DNA of 64,000 nt from Candidatus Zixiibacteriota bacterium (GTDB lineage: Bacteria > Zixibacteria > MSB-5A5 > GN15 > FEB-12), in contig JAHOYZ010000007.1 of NCBI GenBank assembly GCA_019038695.1, positions 124,001 to 188,000 of the forward strand, written 5' to 3'. The notes under the pieces are model-generated. The model did no database searches. It saw only the letters and a list, made by a program, of their open reading frames with translations, and was not told the origin of the DNA. Below, one piece after another: positions 18,246-27,185 of this stretch (positions are counted from its first letter, which is position 1; each line of letters opens with the position of its first letter). The translations under genes were made by a program, and so were the position numbers.

Positions 18246-19034
18246 ATGTGTATCCAGGCCAAAATAGCAGATTCGGGCCAAAAGGCTCCTTTGACCGGAA
18301 GCAACACCGGCTACTCTCTGGTCGAGATGATAGTTGTAATCATCATTGTAGCCGTGCTGGCTTCGGTCACGATGCGCTCCATGCGCGGAGCTACCGATGT
18401 TGCCCGAACCGAGGAAACCCGACAGGAGCTTGACCGGCTGGCGTGGGCAATTACCGGCAATCCGGCGATGATCTCCGGCGGAACTCAAATAAGCTATGGA
18501 TATATTGGCGATGTAGGCGCGCTCCCAGACTCATTGGGTGCACTCATTGTCAATCCGGGCGGCTATTCAACATGGAACGGACCATATATCCAGGATAAGT
18601 TTACCGACGGTACCGGCAACACCGAGTACAGAATTGACGCCTGGGGTCAAACCTATACTTACTCTGGTGGAATTACAATTTCGTCCGCCGGAGGTGGCTC
18701 GACAATCACGCGAGAGTTGGCCAACTCAGTAGCCAACCTGCTCTACAACAGCGTTGTTGTGACTATCGCTGATCTCAATCATACGCCACCCGGAGAGGAC
18801 TTTAGCGACTCGGTCAGGTTCGTGTTGACATTCCCGGATGGGATCGGTTCGACGACTTCGACTGCCAAGTCGCCCGGTTCGGATGGCTTGGTCCAGTTCG
18901 ATTCCATACCGATAGGCAACCACCAACTCAGAATGATCTACATTCCCGACAACGATACATCCGTCAACTTCGTACGCGTCAATCCCGGCAGTTTGTATTA
19001 CAAGGAGCTCTATTTTGCCACTGATCTCTGGTAA
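18246..19034 (+). CDS. GspG-like pseudopilin 1
   Basis: Prepilin-type protein, 262 residues from the ATG at 18246 (GAGAG upstream; an extended start at 18213 is possible). The type III signal SNTGYSLVEMIVVIIIVAVL has the G/Y cleavage site, Glu+5 and hydrophobic helix required for prepilin peptidase and pilus assembly. The core has GYIGDVGALP, TWNGPYI and DAWGQTYTYSG, resembling the calcium-loop part of GspG-type major pseudopilins. About 90 further residues form a beta-rich module (VRFVLTFPDGIGST, FDSIPIGNHQLRMIYIP) like a carboxypeptidase-regulatory fold, ending at FATDLW. First of four tandem paralogues; its last 20 bases overlap gene 2. Confidence 0.85.
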   Translation: MCIQAKIADSGQKAPLTGSNTGYSLVEMIVVIIIVAVLASVTMRSMRGATDVARTEETRQELDRLAWAITGNPAMISGGTQISYGYIGDVGALPDSLGALIVNPGGYSTWNGPYIQDKFTDGTGNTEYRIDAWGQTYTYSGGITISSAGGGSTITRELANSVANLLYNSVVVTIADLNHTPPGEDFSDSVRFVLTFPDGIGSTTSTAKSPGSDGLVQFDSIPIGNHQLRMIYIPDNDTSVNFVRVNPGSLYYKELYFATDLW

Positions 19035-20274
19035 ATATCAAGCTTCGGGAAGACATCTCGTCGCCGAAAACGGCTTCAGCCTGATCGAGCTGGTTATAGT
19101 CATTGTCGTGCTGGGGATTCTGTTGAGTATGGCGATGCAATCGATGGAGGGATTGGTCAAGGACGCTCGCTACACGAAAAATGAGCGAGAGATGGAAATG
19201 CTGGCTCACGCTATCGTAGGTGATCCCGGCATGGCTAGTGGTGCCGGACGGACCGATTTTGGTTATGTCGGCGATGTCGGGGCGTTTCCTGCCAACCTTC
19301 AGGCACTCTATCAGGACCCCGGACTGGGAACCTGGGACGGACCTTACCTGCCGCCCGGAATGACTGAAGATTCAACCGGATTCAAGTTAGACGAATGGGG
19401 TACTGCTTATACGTATTCCGGGGGAATAACCATAACCTCGACCGGGAGTGGAACCACAATATCCAAGAAGATCGCTGACGCTACTGATGACTATCTACTA
19501 AACACGGTCAACGGGACTATCAAAGATGCCAATGACTCCGTACCAGGAACGATCTACGCAGATTCTGTAAATATTGAGATAACCATCCCCAACGGTGCGG
19601 GCGGAGCAACTCTTAAAACATATCACCCCGACTCAGCAGGCGCATTTACGCTTGATTCTCTGCCGGCCGGAACTCATTCGCTTGAGATCATCTATGTGCC
19701 AAGCGTAGACACTCTCCATCGGTATCTGACCGTGTTACCACGGCATCAAGGACAGAAATCATATGTATTCGCCTCGGCCCATTTTGGTGGCGGCGGAGGT
19801 GGGGGTGGTGGCTCGGGTGTGGAAACTCTTCGCCCAACAGGAAATGGAAGCTTAACTAATCTACTTGATGAGAGCTGCTCCAATAATTGGCAGTGTGTGG
19901 ATGAAGTAACATCGGATGGGGACGGCACCTATGTGAAGGGAGAAGGCAGTGGTTGGAATGTGGACACCTATGAAACCGCCAATCATTCGGTTGGCACCGG
20001 CACTGTAGATTCTATCGTTGTTTATGTCAAAGCTAAAGGTAACGGCGGGGGCAAAAAAGCCAGAACCGCAATACGCATTGGGGGGAGCACTTACACCGGT
20101 TCCCAGAATAACACAACCGGTAGTTATGTGGATTATTCTACAACTTATCAAACAAACCCGTCAACATCTGCAGCATGGACCTGGACCGATATTGACAATC
20201 TCGAAATTGGTGTTGATCTGAAAAAAGTAACAATTTGTACTCAGGTATGGGTTGAGGTCTACTATACCTATTAG
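19015..20274 (+). CDS. GspG-like pseudopilin 2 with glycine linker and extra C-terminal domain
   Basis: A 419-residue prepilin-type protein starting at TTG 19015, supported by AAGGAG seven bases upstream and by overlap with gene 1. The prepilin signal is AENGFSLIELVIVIVVLGIL. The GspG-like core (FGYVGDVGAFP, TWDGPYLP, DEWGTAYTYSG) and the beta module (VNIEITIPNGAGG, LDSLPAGTHSLEIIYVP) repeat the layout of gene 1. Then, after FASAHF, comes a run of nine glycines and Ser, and a separate domain of about 150 residues (ETLRPTGNGSLTNLLDES to VWVEVYYTY) that looks like a beta-sandwich. Such a tip domain could present a binding surface outside the filament; that is inference. Confidence 0.85.
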   Translation: MPLISGKYQASGRHLVAENGFSLIELVIVIVVLGILLSMAMQSMEGLVKDARYTKNEREMEMLAHAIVGDPGMASGAGRTDFGYVGDVGAFPANLQALYQDPGLGTWDGPYLPPGMTEDSTGFKLDEWGTAYTYSGGITITSTGSGTTISKKIADATDDYLLNTVNGTIKDANDSVPGTIYADSVNIEITIPNGAGGATLKTYHPDSAGAFTLDSLPAGTHSLEIIYVPSVDTLHRYLTVLPRHQGQKSYVFASAHFGGGGGGGGGSGVETLRPTGNGSLTNLLDESCSNNWQCVDEVTSDGDGTYVKGEGSGWNVDTYETANHSVGTGTVDSIVVYVKAKGNGGGKKARTAIRIGGSTYTGSQNNTTGSYVDYSTTYQTNPSTSAAWTWTDIDNLEIGVDLKKVTICTQVWVEVYYTY

Positions 20275-20286
20275 CACACACATCTT

Positions 20287-21453
20287 ATGTGGTTTCTTAT
20301 GAAAGATCAGACTCCAAAACCAAGTAACGGTTTCACGCTCGTTGAAGTAATCCTGGTGGTAGTAATCATGGGCATTCTGGCCTCGGTGGCTATGCGCTCA
20401 ATCGGGTACATTGGCGAGTCTGCGCGTATCGAGGAAACCAAACAGGAGATGAGTGCTCTTCATCAAGCTGCAGTCGGTAATCCCGACCTTGAGAACAACG
20501 GCACTCGAACCGATTTTGGATATATCGGTGACGTCGGGGGCTTGCCCCCTGATTTGAACGCGCTCGTAACCAATCCTGGTAGCTATACCACCTGGAACGG
20601 TCCCTATATCGAAAATCGATTCACTCAGATTACCAATGACTACAAAACAGACGCGTGGGGCATGACCTATTCCTATAGCGGCGTCACAATCACTTCGACT
20701 GGCTCGGATGGCGACATTGAATGTCAACTAGCCGGATCGGCCGACCATCTCCTGCGCAATGCGGTTGCTGGCAACGTCTTCGATCTCGACGGAACCCCGC
20801 CGGGCACTACCTACGACGACTCAGTAACTATCAGACTGACTATTCCGAACGGCACAGGCGGCACAACGATCAAAAGCGCCACCCCGGATTTTGGAGGATA
20901 TTTCTCGTTTGATTCTATCCCTATCGGTAACCACAATCTGGACGTAATTTACCTGCCTGATGATGACACTCTAAGGCGGTTCGTGAGCGTGGTGCCCAAT
21001 TCATCGATGTATAGCGAGTACCGTCTTGCGTCCAACGTCTGGTATGCGGCTGGCGGGGGTGGTTCCTCAGAAATCGAGTTTGTGACTGATTCCGATACAC
21101 TGTGGACCGGCAACTGCGCTATGTTGAAGTTCTGGATCGTCAATAACACTGGCGCATCTATTGCCGTAAGCTCTATCCGACTCACATGGTCGAGCCCGAC
21201 AGCCTACTACAAGACAGTAACCTGGAATGGCACTACAGTGCGCGACTCGAATCCGAGTGCCGCTTCCGGGGAATTGTCCACCTTTTCGGCCAGTCAGACT
21301 ATCAATGATTCCCAACAGATCAAGATCACGGTGGAGAATTTCAAACCGAACTCCGGAGGAAGCGGACCACCTGTGGACATGACCGGCGCTTCGTTCACGA
21401 TCGAGCTATCCGATGGATCATCTTTCACTTTTACGGCGGACCTATGCAACTAA
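20287..21453 (+). CDS. GspG-like pseudopilin 3 with different C-terminal domain
   Basis: A 388-residue prepilin-type protein. The signal SNGFTLVEVILVVVIMGIL is followed by the same core as its neighbours (FGYIGDVGGLP, LNALVTNPGSYTTWNGPYI, DAWGMTYSYSG) and the beta module ending LASNVW. After AAGGGGSS a distinct domain of about 125 residues follows (FVTDSDTLWTGNCAMLKFWI, ITVENFKPNSGGSGPPVD, SFTIELSDGSSFTFTADLCN); it is unrelated by eye to the extension of gene 2 and contains two cysteines, one close to the C-terminus. It starts 12 bases after gene 2 and overlaps gene 4 by 10 bases. Confidence 0.85.
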   Translation: MWFLMKDQTPKPSNGFTLVEVILVVVIMGILASVAMRSIGYIGESARIEETKQEMSALHQAAVGNPDLENNGTRTDFGYIGDVGGLPPDLNALVTNPGSYTTWNGPYIENRFTQITNDYKTDAWGMTYSYSGVTITSTGSDGDIECQLAGSADHLLRNAVAGNVFDLDGTPPGTTYDDSVTIRLTIPNGTGGTTIKSATPDFGGYFSFDSIPIGNHNLDVIYLPDDDTLRRFVSVVPNSSMYSEYRLASNVWYAAGGGGSSEIEFVTDSDTLWTGNCAMLKFWIVNNTGASIAVSSIRLTWSSPTAYYKTVTWNGTTVRDSNPSAASGELSTFSASQTINDSQQIKITVENFKPNSGGSGPPVDMTGASFTIELSDGSSFTFTADLCN

Positions 21454-22187
21454 GCCTGGTAAGAAGAGAATATCGCGGTTTCACTCTCGTCGAACTGGTG
21501 ATAATGATTGTTGTCATCGGTATCCTGGCGACTATCGCTACCCGCGAGATGTCGGGGACTATTGAAGACGCGCATTGGGAAAATACCAAAAAGGAACTAG
21601 ACCAACTGGCGTTTGCCATTGTTGGTAACCCTGATATCTACGTCGGAGGGGCGCGGTCAGATTTTGGTTACGTGGGTGATGTCGGAGGTTTGCCCTCTGA
21701 TTTGAACGCGCTTGTTACCAATCCTGGTAGCTATGCCACCTGGGATGGCCCGTATGCAGATTCCGGGACCTCCGGGACAGAACATCTGAGCGACGCCTGG
21801 GGAACTGCCTATACCTACACTGATACGCTTCTAAGATCAACGGGGTCGGGGTCCAATATCGATAAACTCCTGGCCAACTCATCATCGGATTTGCTATCCA
21901 ACACGATCTCCGGAACTATCGTTGACGCCGGTCGCGATATCCCCGGCAGTGTCTATCGCGACTCACTTCAAGTGCGTCTCACCTACCCTAATGGCTCTGG
22001 AGGTTCAACAACAGCAATAGTTAATCCGAGTTCCGACGGGTGGTTTTCTATCTCGAGTATTCCTGTCGGCAACCGGACCTTGCAGGTCATTTATATCCCC
22101 AACTCTGACACTGCGACTTACGCTATTGGCGTGCTACCGGGACGGACGGCCCGGTTGGACATCGTTTTCCCGGCCGATCTATGGTAG
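21444..22187 (+). CDS. GspG-like pseudopilin 4
   Basis: A 247-residue prepilin-type protein with the signal REYRGFTLVELVIMIVVIG, the GspG-like core (FGYVGDVGGLPSDLNALV, TWDGPYADSG, DAWGTAYTYTD) and the shared beta module ending VFPADLW, without an added domain. Its DNA over bases 21681-21755 is almost the same as bases 20545-20619 of gene 3, so the two copies have duplicated or exchanged sequence recently. No assembly ATPase, platform protein, secretin or prepilin peptidase gene is in this window, so these subunits must use a machine encoded elsewhere. Confidence 0.85.
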   Translation: MQLSLVRREYRGFTLVELVIMIVVIGILATIATREMSGTIEDAHWENTKKELDQLAFAIVGNPDIYVGGARSDFGYVGDVGGLPSDLNALVTNPGSYATWDGPYADSGTSGTEHLSDAWGTAYTYTDTLLRSTGSGSNIDKLLANSSSDLLSNTISGTIVDAGRDIPGSVYRDSLQVRLTYPNGSGGSTTAIVNPSSDGWFSISSIPVGNRTLQVIYIPNSDTATYAIGVLPGRTARLDIVFPADLW

Positions 22188-22263
22188 GTATAAGCGGAGG
22201 AGACCGCCACACATTAAAATATGTGATGCACCTTTTTCTCAAACCGGAGTTATAATACAGTAG

Positions 22264-22289
22264 GGCAGGAGCCCTGCGCTTCTGCCATG
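22264..22289. repeat. REP-like palindrome, degenerate copy
   Basis: GGCAGGAG (22264-22271) pairs with CTTCTGCC (22279-22286) with one G-T wobble, in the gap before nrdJ. The left flank GTAGGGCAGGAGC-like sequence (here AGTAGGGCAGGAGC) equals that of the copies near 28.0 and 60.0 kb. Confidence 0.5.
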
Positions 22290-22322
22290 AAGACTTGACT
22301 GGTGATATTGGAATGATGACCA

Positions 22323-24563
22323 ATGAAAATCCGTGATGTAAACATATCGGCCAACGGTCTGACCGTGCTTGAGAAACGCTACCTGATGAAGGACAAACAC
22401 GGTCGCGTGATCGAAACGCCGACCCAGTTGTTTGTCCGGGTGGCACGGTTTGTGGCTGAAGCTGATCGCAACTATGACGCTACTGATGAACAGATCGCAA
22501 ACTCAACGCAGAAATTCTTTGACATCATGGCTGATATGGATTTCCTGCCCAACTCTCCCACCTTGATGAATGCCGGCCGACCGCTGGGGCAACTATCAGC
22601 CTGTTTCGTATTACCCGTAGGCGACTCTATGGAGGAGATATTCGACAGTATCAAAAATGCCGCCCTGATTCACAAGTCTGGTGGCGGAACGGGCTTCTCC
22701 TTCTCGCGTTTGCGACCACGCAATTCGGTTGTAGCATCGACTTCCGGCGTCGCATCCGGTCCGGTATCTTTCATGGCTGCCTTCGACGCCACAACCGAGA
22801 CCGTTCGACAAGGAGGCACGCGTCGTGGAGCCAATATGGGAGTCCTTCGGGTAGATCATCCCGACATCATGGAGTTTATCGCCTGTAAGGATGACACCAG
22901 CCGAATCACCAATTTTAACATCTCGGTTGGCATTACTGATGTCTTCATGAAAGCCCTGACCGCCGACAGTGATTTCCTTCTGTTCAATCCCCACACTGGC
23001 ACCACGCATCTCGTAGACCATAAAGAGGTTCGCCTTTCGGCTCGTGATGTTTTTAACTCTATTGTCGAGCACGCCTGGCAAACCGGCGAACCGGGGATTG
23101 TCTTCCTTGACAGGATGAACCAAACCAATCCAACTTATCCACACGAGACTATTGAAGCAACCAACCCATGCGGTGAACAGCCATTACCGCCATATGATTC
23201 CTGCAACCTCGGTTCGATTAACTTATCCCGATTCGCTGTTGATCCCTTGCCGGATGATTACACAATTGATGATCCATCCCAGGGCGTTAACTGGGAACGA
23301 TTGGCATCGGTGGTGCGCGTCGGAGTTCATTTTCTTGACAACGTGATTGATCAGAACAAATATCCACTGGAACAGATCAAGGTCCAGACATTCAAGAACC
23401 GTCGCATCGGCCTGGGGATCATGGGCTGGGCGGATCTGTTGGTCAGGCTTGGCCTTCCCTACGATAGCCAACAGGCTCAGGAGTTAGGTGGCAAACTGAT
23501 GGCGTTTATCAGTACGGAGGGGCGCAATCATTCCTCGGAACTGGCCAAGACACGTGGCAAGTTCCCCAATTGGGACCAGTCGGTATTCGCCCGGGACAAT
23601 GTAGCCATGCGCAACGCCACCGTTACGACCATCGCTCCCACCGGTACGATCTCAATCATTGCGGGTTGTTCCTCCGGCATTGAACCCTACTACGCTATCG
23701 CCTTCGACCGAAATGTACTGGACGGAACGCATCTAACAGAGTTGAATTCACTGTTTGAGACTATCGCAAGGAAGAATGGGTTTTACAGTGATCAGCTTGT
23801 GGCAGAGGTATCCTCCCACCGTTCTCTTTCCAATGTTGACGGCATCCCGGAGGGTGTAAAAGCTGTCTTTCTTACCGCTACCGATGTCTCCCCTGGCGAC
23901 CATATTCTGATGCAGGCGAGATTCCAAAAACACTGCGATTCGTCAGTATCTAAAACTATTAACTTCCCTGAAAGCGCCACCCGTGATGACGTCGCCCAGA
24001 CCTTCACCCTGGCCTATGAACAGGGATGCAAGGGCGTTACCGTCTACCGTGACAACTCCCGCCCCTACCAGGTTCTTTCCACCCGTTCTGAATCCGGCAA
24101 AGAACAGACAGGAACTGTTAGTGTGGAAAAACGACCTGACATCCTGCAGGGCATCACCGAGAAGATTCGCACTGGTTTCGGCAATTTGTATGTGACCATC
24201 AATCTCCGCGACGGAATCCCCTTTGAAGTGTTCGCCCATATCGGCAAATCGGGCTATACAACCATGGCCGACACAGAAGCTATATGTCGCCTTATCTCGC
24301 TGGCCCTGCGATCACGGGTACCTGTGGAGAAAGTAATTCGGCAGCTTCGGGGGATTGGTGGCTCCAATCCAACTTTTTCGGGAGGGTCCAAAGTTTTCTC
24401 AATCCCTGATGCAATTGCGCAGATTCTGCACAGACATTTTGGATCCGATGGATCTTCTCCAGCAAGCAAGATCGGAGAAGATGTTTGCCCGGAGTGTAGT
24501 TGCGCGATGATATTTTCCTCTGGTTGTTTTTCGTGCCCCTCCTGCGGTTATTCTAACTGCTGA
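22323..24563 (+). CDS. nrdJ: Adenosylcobalamin-dependent (class II) ribonucleoside-diphosphate reductase
   Basis: Makes deoxyribonucleotides using a B12-generated thiyl radical, so it works with or without oxygen. The 746 residues contain the catalytic set Asn281-Cys283-Glu285 in [20 protein letters not shown], and the substrate-reducing pair Cys94 ([12 protein letters not shown]) and Cys294. [45 protein letters not shown] and [20 protein letters not shown] are class II hallmarks. The C-terminus, [20 protein letters not shown], is a cysteine-rich tail that re-reduces the active site. There is no N-terminal ATP cone. The upstream spacing carries no strong ribosome binding site. It pairs functionally with the BtuB-like receptor at 2.4 kb if that imports cobalamin. 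Confidence 0.95.
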   Translation: MKIRDVNISANGLTVLEKRYLMKDKHGRVIETPTQLFVRVARFVAEADRNYDATDEQIANSTQKFFDIMADMDFLPNSPTLMNAGRPLGQLSACFVLPVGDSMEEIFDSIKNAALIHKSGGGTGFSFSRLRPRNSVVASTSGVASGPVSFMAAFDATTETVRQGGTRRGANMGVLRVDHPDIMEFIACKDDTSRITNFNISVGITDVFMKALTADSDFLLFNPHTGTTHLVDHKEVRLSARDVFNSIVEHAWQTGEPGIVFLDRMNQTNPTYPHETIEATNPCGEQPLPPYDSCNLGSINLSRFAVDPLPDDYTIDDPSQGVNWERLASVVRVGVHFLDNVIDQNKYPLEQIKVQTFKNRRIGLGIMGWADLLVRLGLPYDSQQAQELGGKLMAFISTEGRNHSSELAKTRGKFPNWDQSVFARDNVAMRNATVTTIAPTGTISIIAGCSSGIEPYYAIAFDRNVLDGTHLTELNSLFETIARKNGFYSDQLVAEVSSHRSLSNVDGIPEGVKAVFLTATDVSPGDHILMQARFQKHCDSSVSKTINFPESATRDDVAQTFTLAYEQGCKGVTVYRDNSRPYQVLSTRSESGKEQTGTVSVEKRPDILQGITEKIRTGFGNLYVTINLRDGIPFEVFAHIGKSGYTTMADTEAICRLISLALRSRVPVEKVIRQLRGIGGSNPTFSGGSKVFSIPDAIAQILHRHFGSDGSSPASKIGEDVCPECSCAMIFSSGCFSCPSCGYSNC

Positions 24564-24677
24564 ATCTACCGATACTTATGTAGATAAGAGAAGTGTGCCG
24601 GTAGCCACAATTGTAAGGTACTGGAAAGGGCGTCAACTCCGATCAGTCATCTCGGCAAGCGATTTTGAGTATTGGCC

Positions 24678-24707
24678 TTGACCGGCATGAGTTATGTATT
24701 CTATACT
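24678..24707 (+). promoter_or_regulatory. Sigma-70-like promoter for the Roadblock-like gene
   Basis: TTGACC (24678-24683) and TATACT (24702-24707) with an 18-base spacer, each one mismatch from consensus. The expected start of transcription leaves about 65 bases of leader before the ATG at 24781. Confidence 0.5.
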
Positions 24708-24780
24708 TGTTCTGGTAGTGTGGCAAAAAGCCATGCGGTCGCGGAATTCTAAGTTCTAAAGGAACAACGGGACGGTAGAG

Positions 24781-25515
24781 ATGTCATCATTTATTCCTGC
24801 CGGAAAGACGTCATCGATACGACGAGGTGATTCTTCACTTCAAATACAAACCGAATATGCCTGCCGTCCATCCCCACGGATTACAACCACTGTTCTGCAC
24901 GATGGGCGCGTACTGCATAAGTTCGAACGAAAACTCGAGAGTATAATCGAGAGTCTTCAGGAACAGAATCAAATTGAAGAGATCATCAAGCGACAGCACA
25001 TCGATATTTTATCAACGATTCGCTCCACACCAGAATCCAAACCCCTAACCATTGAGACTCCCGGAGAGCCATCTGAAGAGCCTTCCACTCATTCTGTTCC
25101 GACTCCTCCAATTGACGGAGAGCTGTCAATTGACTCGTCGGTATCCGATTCGCTCTCGATAGACCCACAGCTATCACTCCACGAACGATTTGCCCAAATA
25201 CCCGGATTTGAACATTGTTTCCAAATGGACAATGACGGCCAATTCAAGAGCAGCGCCACTGAGAGCCAATTTCGCAAGCGCTTTCGCAAGGCATTCAAAT
25301 CGCGACTGGACTTGCTGGAGGTCTTCCCCACTTACGAAAGTGATCCCACTCGCAGAGAATCCGGAGTCTACGAAATCGAGCGAGATCGACTGTTCCTGAT
25401 CTCTACTGGTGACAGTTGCCTGGTTATCTCGATCAACCCTGTTGGTAGCCAAACAAACTACGAGCAAATCATTAAAGAAGCTTCCCTGCCATCCGGAGCT
25501 CTTGATAAGAGATAA
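24781..25515 (+). CDS. Hypothetical protein with possible Roadblock/LC7-like C-terminal domain
   Basis: A 244-residue cytoplasmic protein I cannot assign firmly. The N-terminal 80 residues (PAGKTSSIRRGDSSLQIQTE, TTTVLHDGRVLHKFERKL, EEIIKRQH) form a charged, partly beta then helical segment. A Ser/Pro/Glu-rich linker of about 40 residues follows. The last 105 residues (LHERFAQIPGFEHCFQMDND to TNYEQIIKEASL) have an alpha-beta pattern; YEIERDRLFLISTGDSCLVI is like the two closing strands of Roadblock/LC7 domains, which act as partners of small GTPases. That match is by eye only. It stands alone between a sigma-70-like promoter and a terminator. Confidence 0.6.
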   Translation: MSSFIPAGKTSSIRRGDSSLQIQTEYACRPSPRITTTVLHDGRVLHKFERKLESIIESLQEQNQIEEIIKRQHIDILSTIRSTPESKPLTIETPGEPSEEPSTHSVPTPPIDGELSIDSSVSDSLSIDPQLSLHERFAQIPGFEHCFQMDNDGQFKSSATESQFRKRFRKAFKSRLDLLEVFPTYESDPTRRESGVYEIERDRLFLISTGDSCLVISINPVGSQTNYEQIIKEASLPSGALDKR

Positions 25516-25550
25516 TACTACCGCCACAGAAAATTCTGACTGCCACAATA

Positions 25551-25580
25551 AAACCCGCCCCTTTCGGAGCGGGTTTCATA
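25551..25580 (+). terminator. Rho-independent terminator after the Roadblock-like gene
   Basis: AAACCCGC (25551-25558) pairs with GCGGGTTT (25569-25576), with further pairing in the CCCTTTCGG interior, 35 bases after the stop codon. The trailing T-run is short. Confidence 0.75.
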
Positions 25581-25891
25581 TTTAGTAGGAGAAAGATTTG
25601 CAATTTTTGAAAAGCTCAGCACCGTTATATACGGTAAAGGGTTTTTACAGCCACTCATCGCGTTTTGTATTCGCTACCGCCAGTGAGGTGGGTCACGGCG
25701 TCTACTCAGCGTTCAAGAGACGACCTTCATGAGCTAAGTGTTAGAGTTTTCAAAAAGACATATCTTTCTCCTTACACTATAATTATACCACCCATTGCAA
25801 ATCTGGCAAGATAAATCTCGGTGAGCCGGTTGCCTCCGCCTTCCGATTTGAGTATTCTTGTCGGCAACGATAACTCATGGGAGGTTGATCA
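25581..25891. other. 311-base gap before acpS
   Basis: No open frame with a ribosome binding site, RNA gene or clear hairpin was seen. The region from 25740 to 25800 is A/T-rich and may hold the acpS promoter (TATAATTATACC around 25780-25792), which I cannot place precisely. Confidence 0.4.
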
Positions 25892-26266
25892 GTGATACAC
25901 GGCGTCGGGATGGACATCGTCGAAATCGAGCGCATTAGAGAGGACATAAAACGATACGGCGATAGTTTCATGAAAAGAATCCTGGGCGAGACAGAGCAGA
26001 AAGTCTTTGCCGCGCGAGCCAACCGCGAGCAGTTTCTGGCGGGGCGCTTTGCCTGCAAAGAGGCGGTCATCAAAGCTCTGGGGTATCGTCTCAAAAACCG
26101 TCCGCCATACACCGATCTTGAGATCGTCAATGACGACACCGGGCAGCCGGTGCTGCAGCTTCCCGAGAATATCCAACAGCAACTCGGATCGGCCAAAGTG
26201 TTGATCTCCATTTCCCATGAAAATAACTACGCGGCGGCAGTCGCCATCATTACGGAGGATAGATGA
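25892..26266 (+). CDS. acpS: Holo-[acyl-carrier-protein] synthase
   Basis: Transfers the 4'-phosphopantetheine arm of CoA to acyl carrier protein, switching on fatty acid synthesis. The 124-residue product has the Mg-binding Asp8 in GMDIVEIERI and Glu57 in GRFACKEAVIKAL, plus LISISHENNYAAAVAI near the end; length is standard. The start is GTG at 25892, positioned by GGGAGG nine bases upstream. Its stop overlaps the start of pyrE by four bases (ATGA), so the two are translationally coupled. Confidence 0.95.
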   Translation: MIHGVGMDIVEIERIREDIKRYGDSFMKRILGETEQKVFAARANREQFLAGRFACKEAVIKALGYRLKNRPPYTDLEIVNDDTGQPVLQLPENIQQQLGSAKVLISISHENNYAAAVAIITEDR

Positions 26267-26835
26267 ACCAGGAAGAAGTCATCCAACTATTCAAGGATTC
26301 AAACGCACTACTAACGGGACACTTTAAACTCACCTCAGGGCGACACTCGGATGTTTACTACGAGAAGTTCACGCTCCTGAAACAGCCACAAACATGCACC
26401 AAGTTATGTGAGCAGATGGCAACGCTTCTCAAAGACAGCGGAGCGCAAACGGTCGTAGGACCAACTACGGGTGGGATAATTCTGGCTTATGACACAGCTC
26501 GGTATCTTGGCCTGGAATCGATCTATGCCGAGCCGGGCGAGACAGGTCGGGTCTTCAAACGTGGTTTCTCGCTGGACAAGGGTCAGAAAGTGGCTATCGT
26601 GGATGATGTCCTTACTACCGGTCGCTCGATCCGCGAGGTCATTGATCTGGTCAATTCTTACGAAGCGGAGATTGTAGGAATCGTGCTGATGCTGGATCGT
26701 TCGGGCGGAACGGTTAAATTCGATTATCCGACTCACGCGCTGGCTTCGGTCTCGGCCAAATCATGGGAGCCCGACGAGTGCCCTCTGTGCGCCAAGGGCG
26801 ATTCGATCACCCAACGCGGCAGCCGGAAGATGTAA
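26263..26835 (+). CDS. pyrE: Orotate phosphoribosyltransferase
   Basis: Joins orotate to PRPP to form OMP in pyrimidine synthesis, in the cytoplasm. The 190 residues show the type I PRT signature VAIVDDVLTTGRSIREV (about residues 111-127), the N-terminal hood (LTSGRHSDVYYEKFTLL) and TTGGIILAYDTARYLG. The C-terminal ECPLCAKGD adds a CxxC-type pair seen in the clostridial/archaeal-type short PyrE group. It overlaps acpS by four bases. No other pyr gene is nearby. Confidence 0.93.
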   Translation: MNQEEVIQLFKDSNALLTGHFKLTSGRHSDVYYEKFTLLKQPQTCTKLCEQMATLLKDSGAQTVVGPTTGGIILAYDTARYLGLESIYAEPGETGRVFKRGFSLDKGQKVAIVDDVLTTGRSIREVIDLVNSYEAEIVGIVLMLDRSGGTVKFDYPTHALASVSAKSWEPDECPLCAKGDSITQRGSRKM

Positions 26836-27185
26836 GTGTTGGGTGGCCCATGTCACCCTCCCTCGGGTGCCCGGCTCAAACTTGTTTGGGCCGGATTCGA
26901 TTCGAAAATGGCTTTGTTTGGTAATACGCGTTTTGCGTTTTTTGCGTAATCCTCTGGCATTTAGAGCGTAAGGCGAATTCGATTATAATTTCAACCACTG
27001 AAATCGTAGTGATTTTGGCGCATTTATTCCGTTCCTTCTGGATATGAGTTGGGGTTAGTCCGTTTTGTTCCTGTCTCATACAGAAGGGTCAGGGGAGGAG
27101 AATCAAGGGTAGTGTTGTTGGGAAAATGTTGCCAACCCACCCGACGCCTTCAGCTCTGTGGGGAGTACCTAAGTTGATGTTCTGC
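26836..27185. other. 350-base gap after pyrE
   Basis: Begins with GGGTGGCCCATG, like the start of the palindrome near 59.99 kb, and contains short G/C-rich inverted pieces (GTGCCCGGC, TTTGGGCCGG). A 67-codon minus-strand frame (26876-27079) lacks a ribosome binding site and family character and is not called. I read it as decayed intergenic repeat. Confidence 0.35.

Noticed and set aside
24710-24780. Cyclic-di-GMP riboswitch before the Roadblock-like gene (GCAAAAAGCC and GGGACGG phrases)
   Set aside because: Pieces are in the wrong order and the paired stems are missing.
26876-27079. 67-codon minus-strand frame after pyrE
   Set aside because: Overlaps repeat-like sequence, no ribosome binding site and Lys/Gln-rich low-information product.
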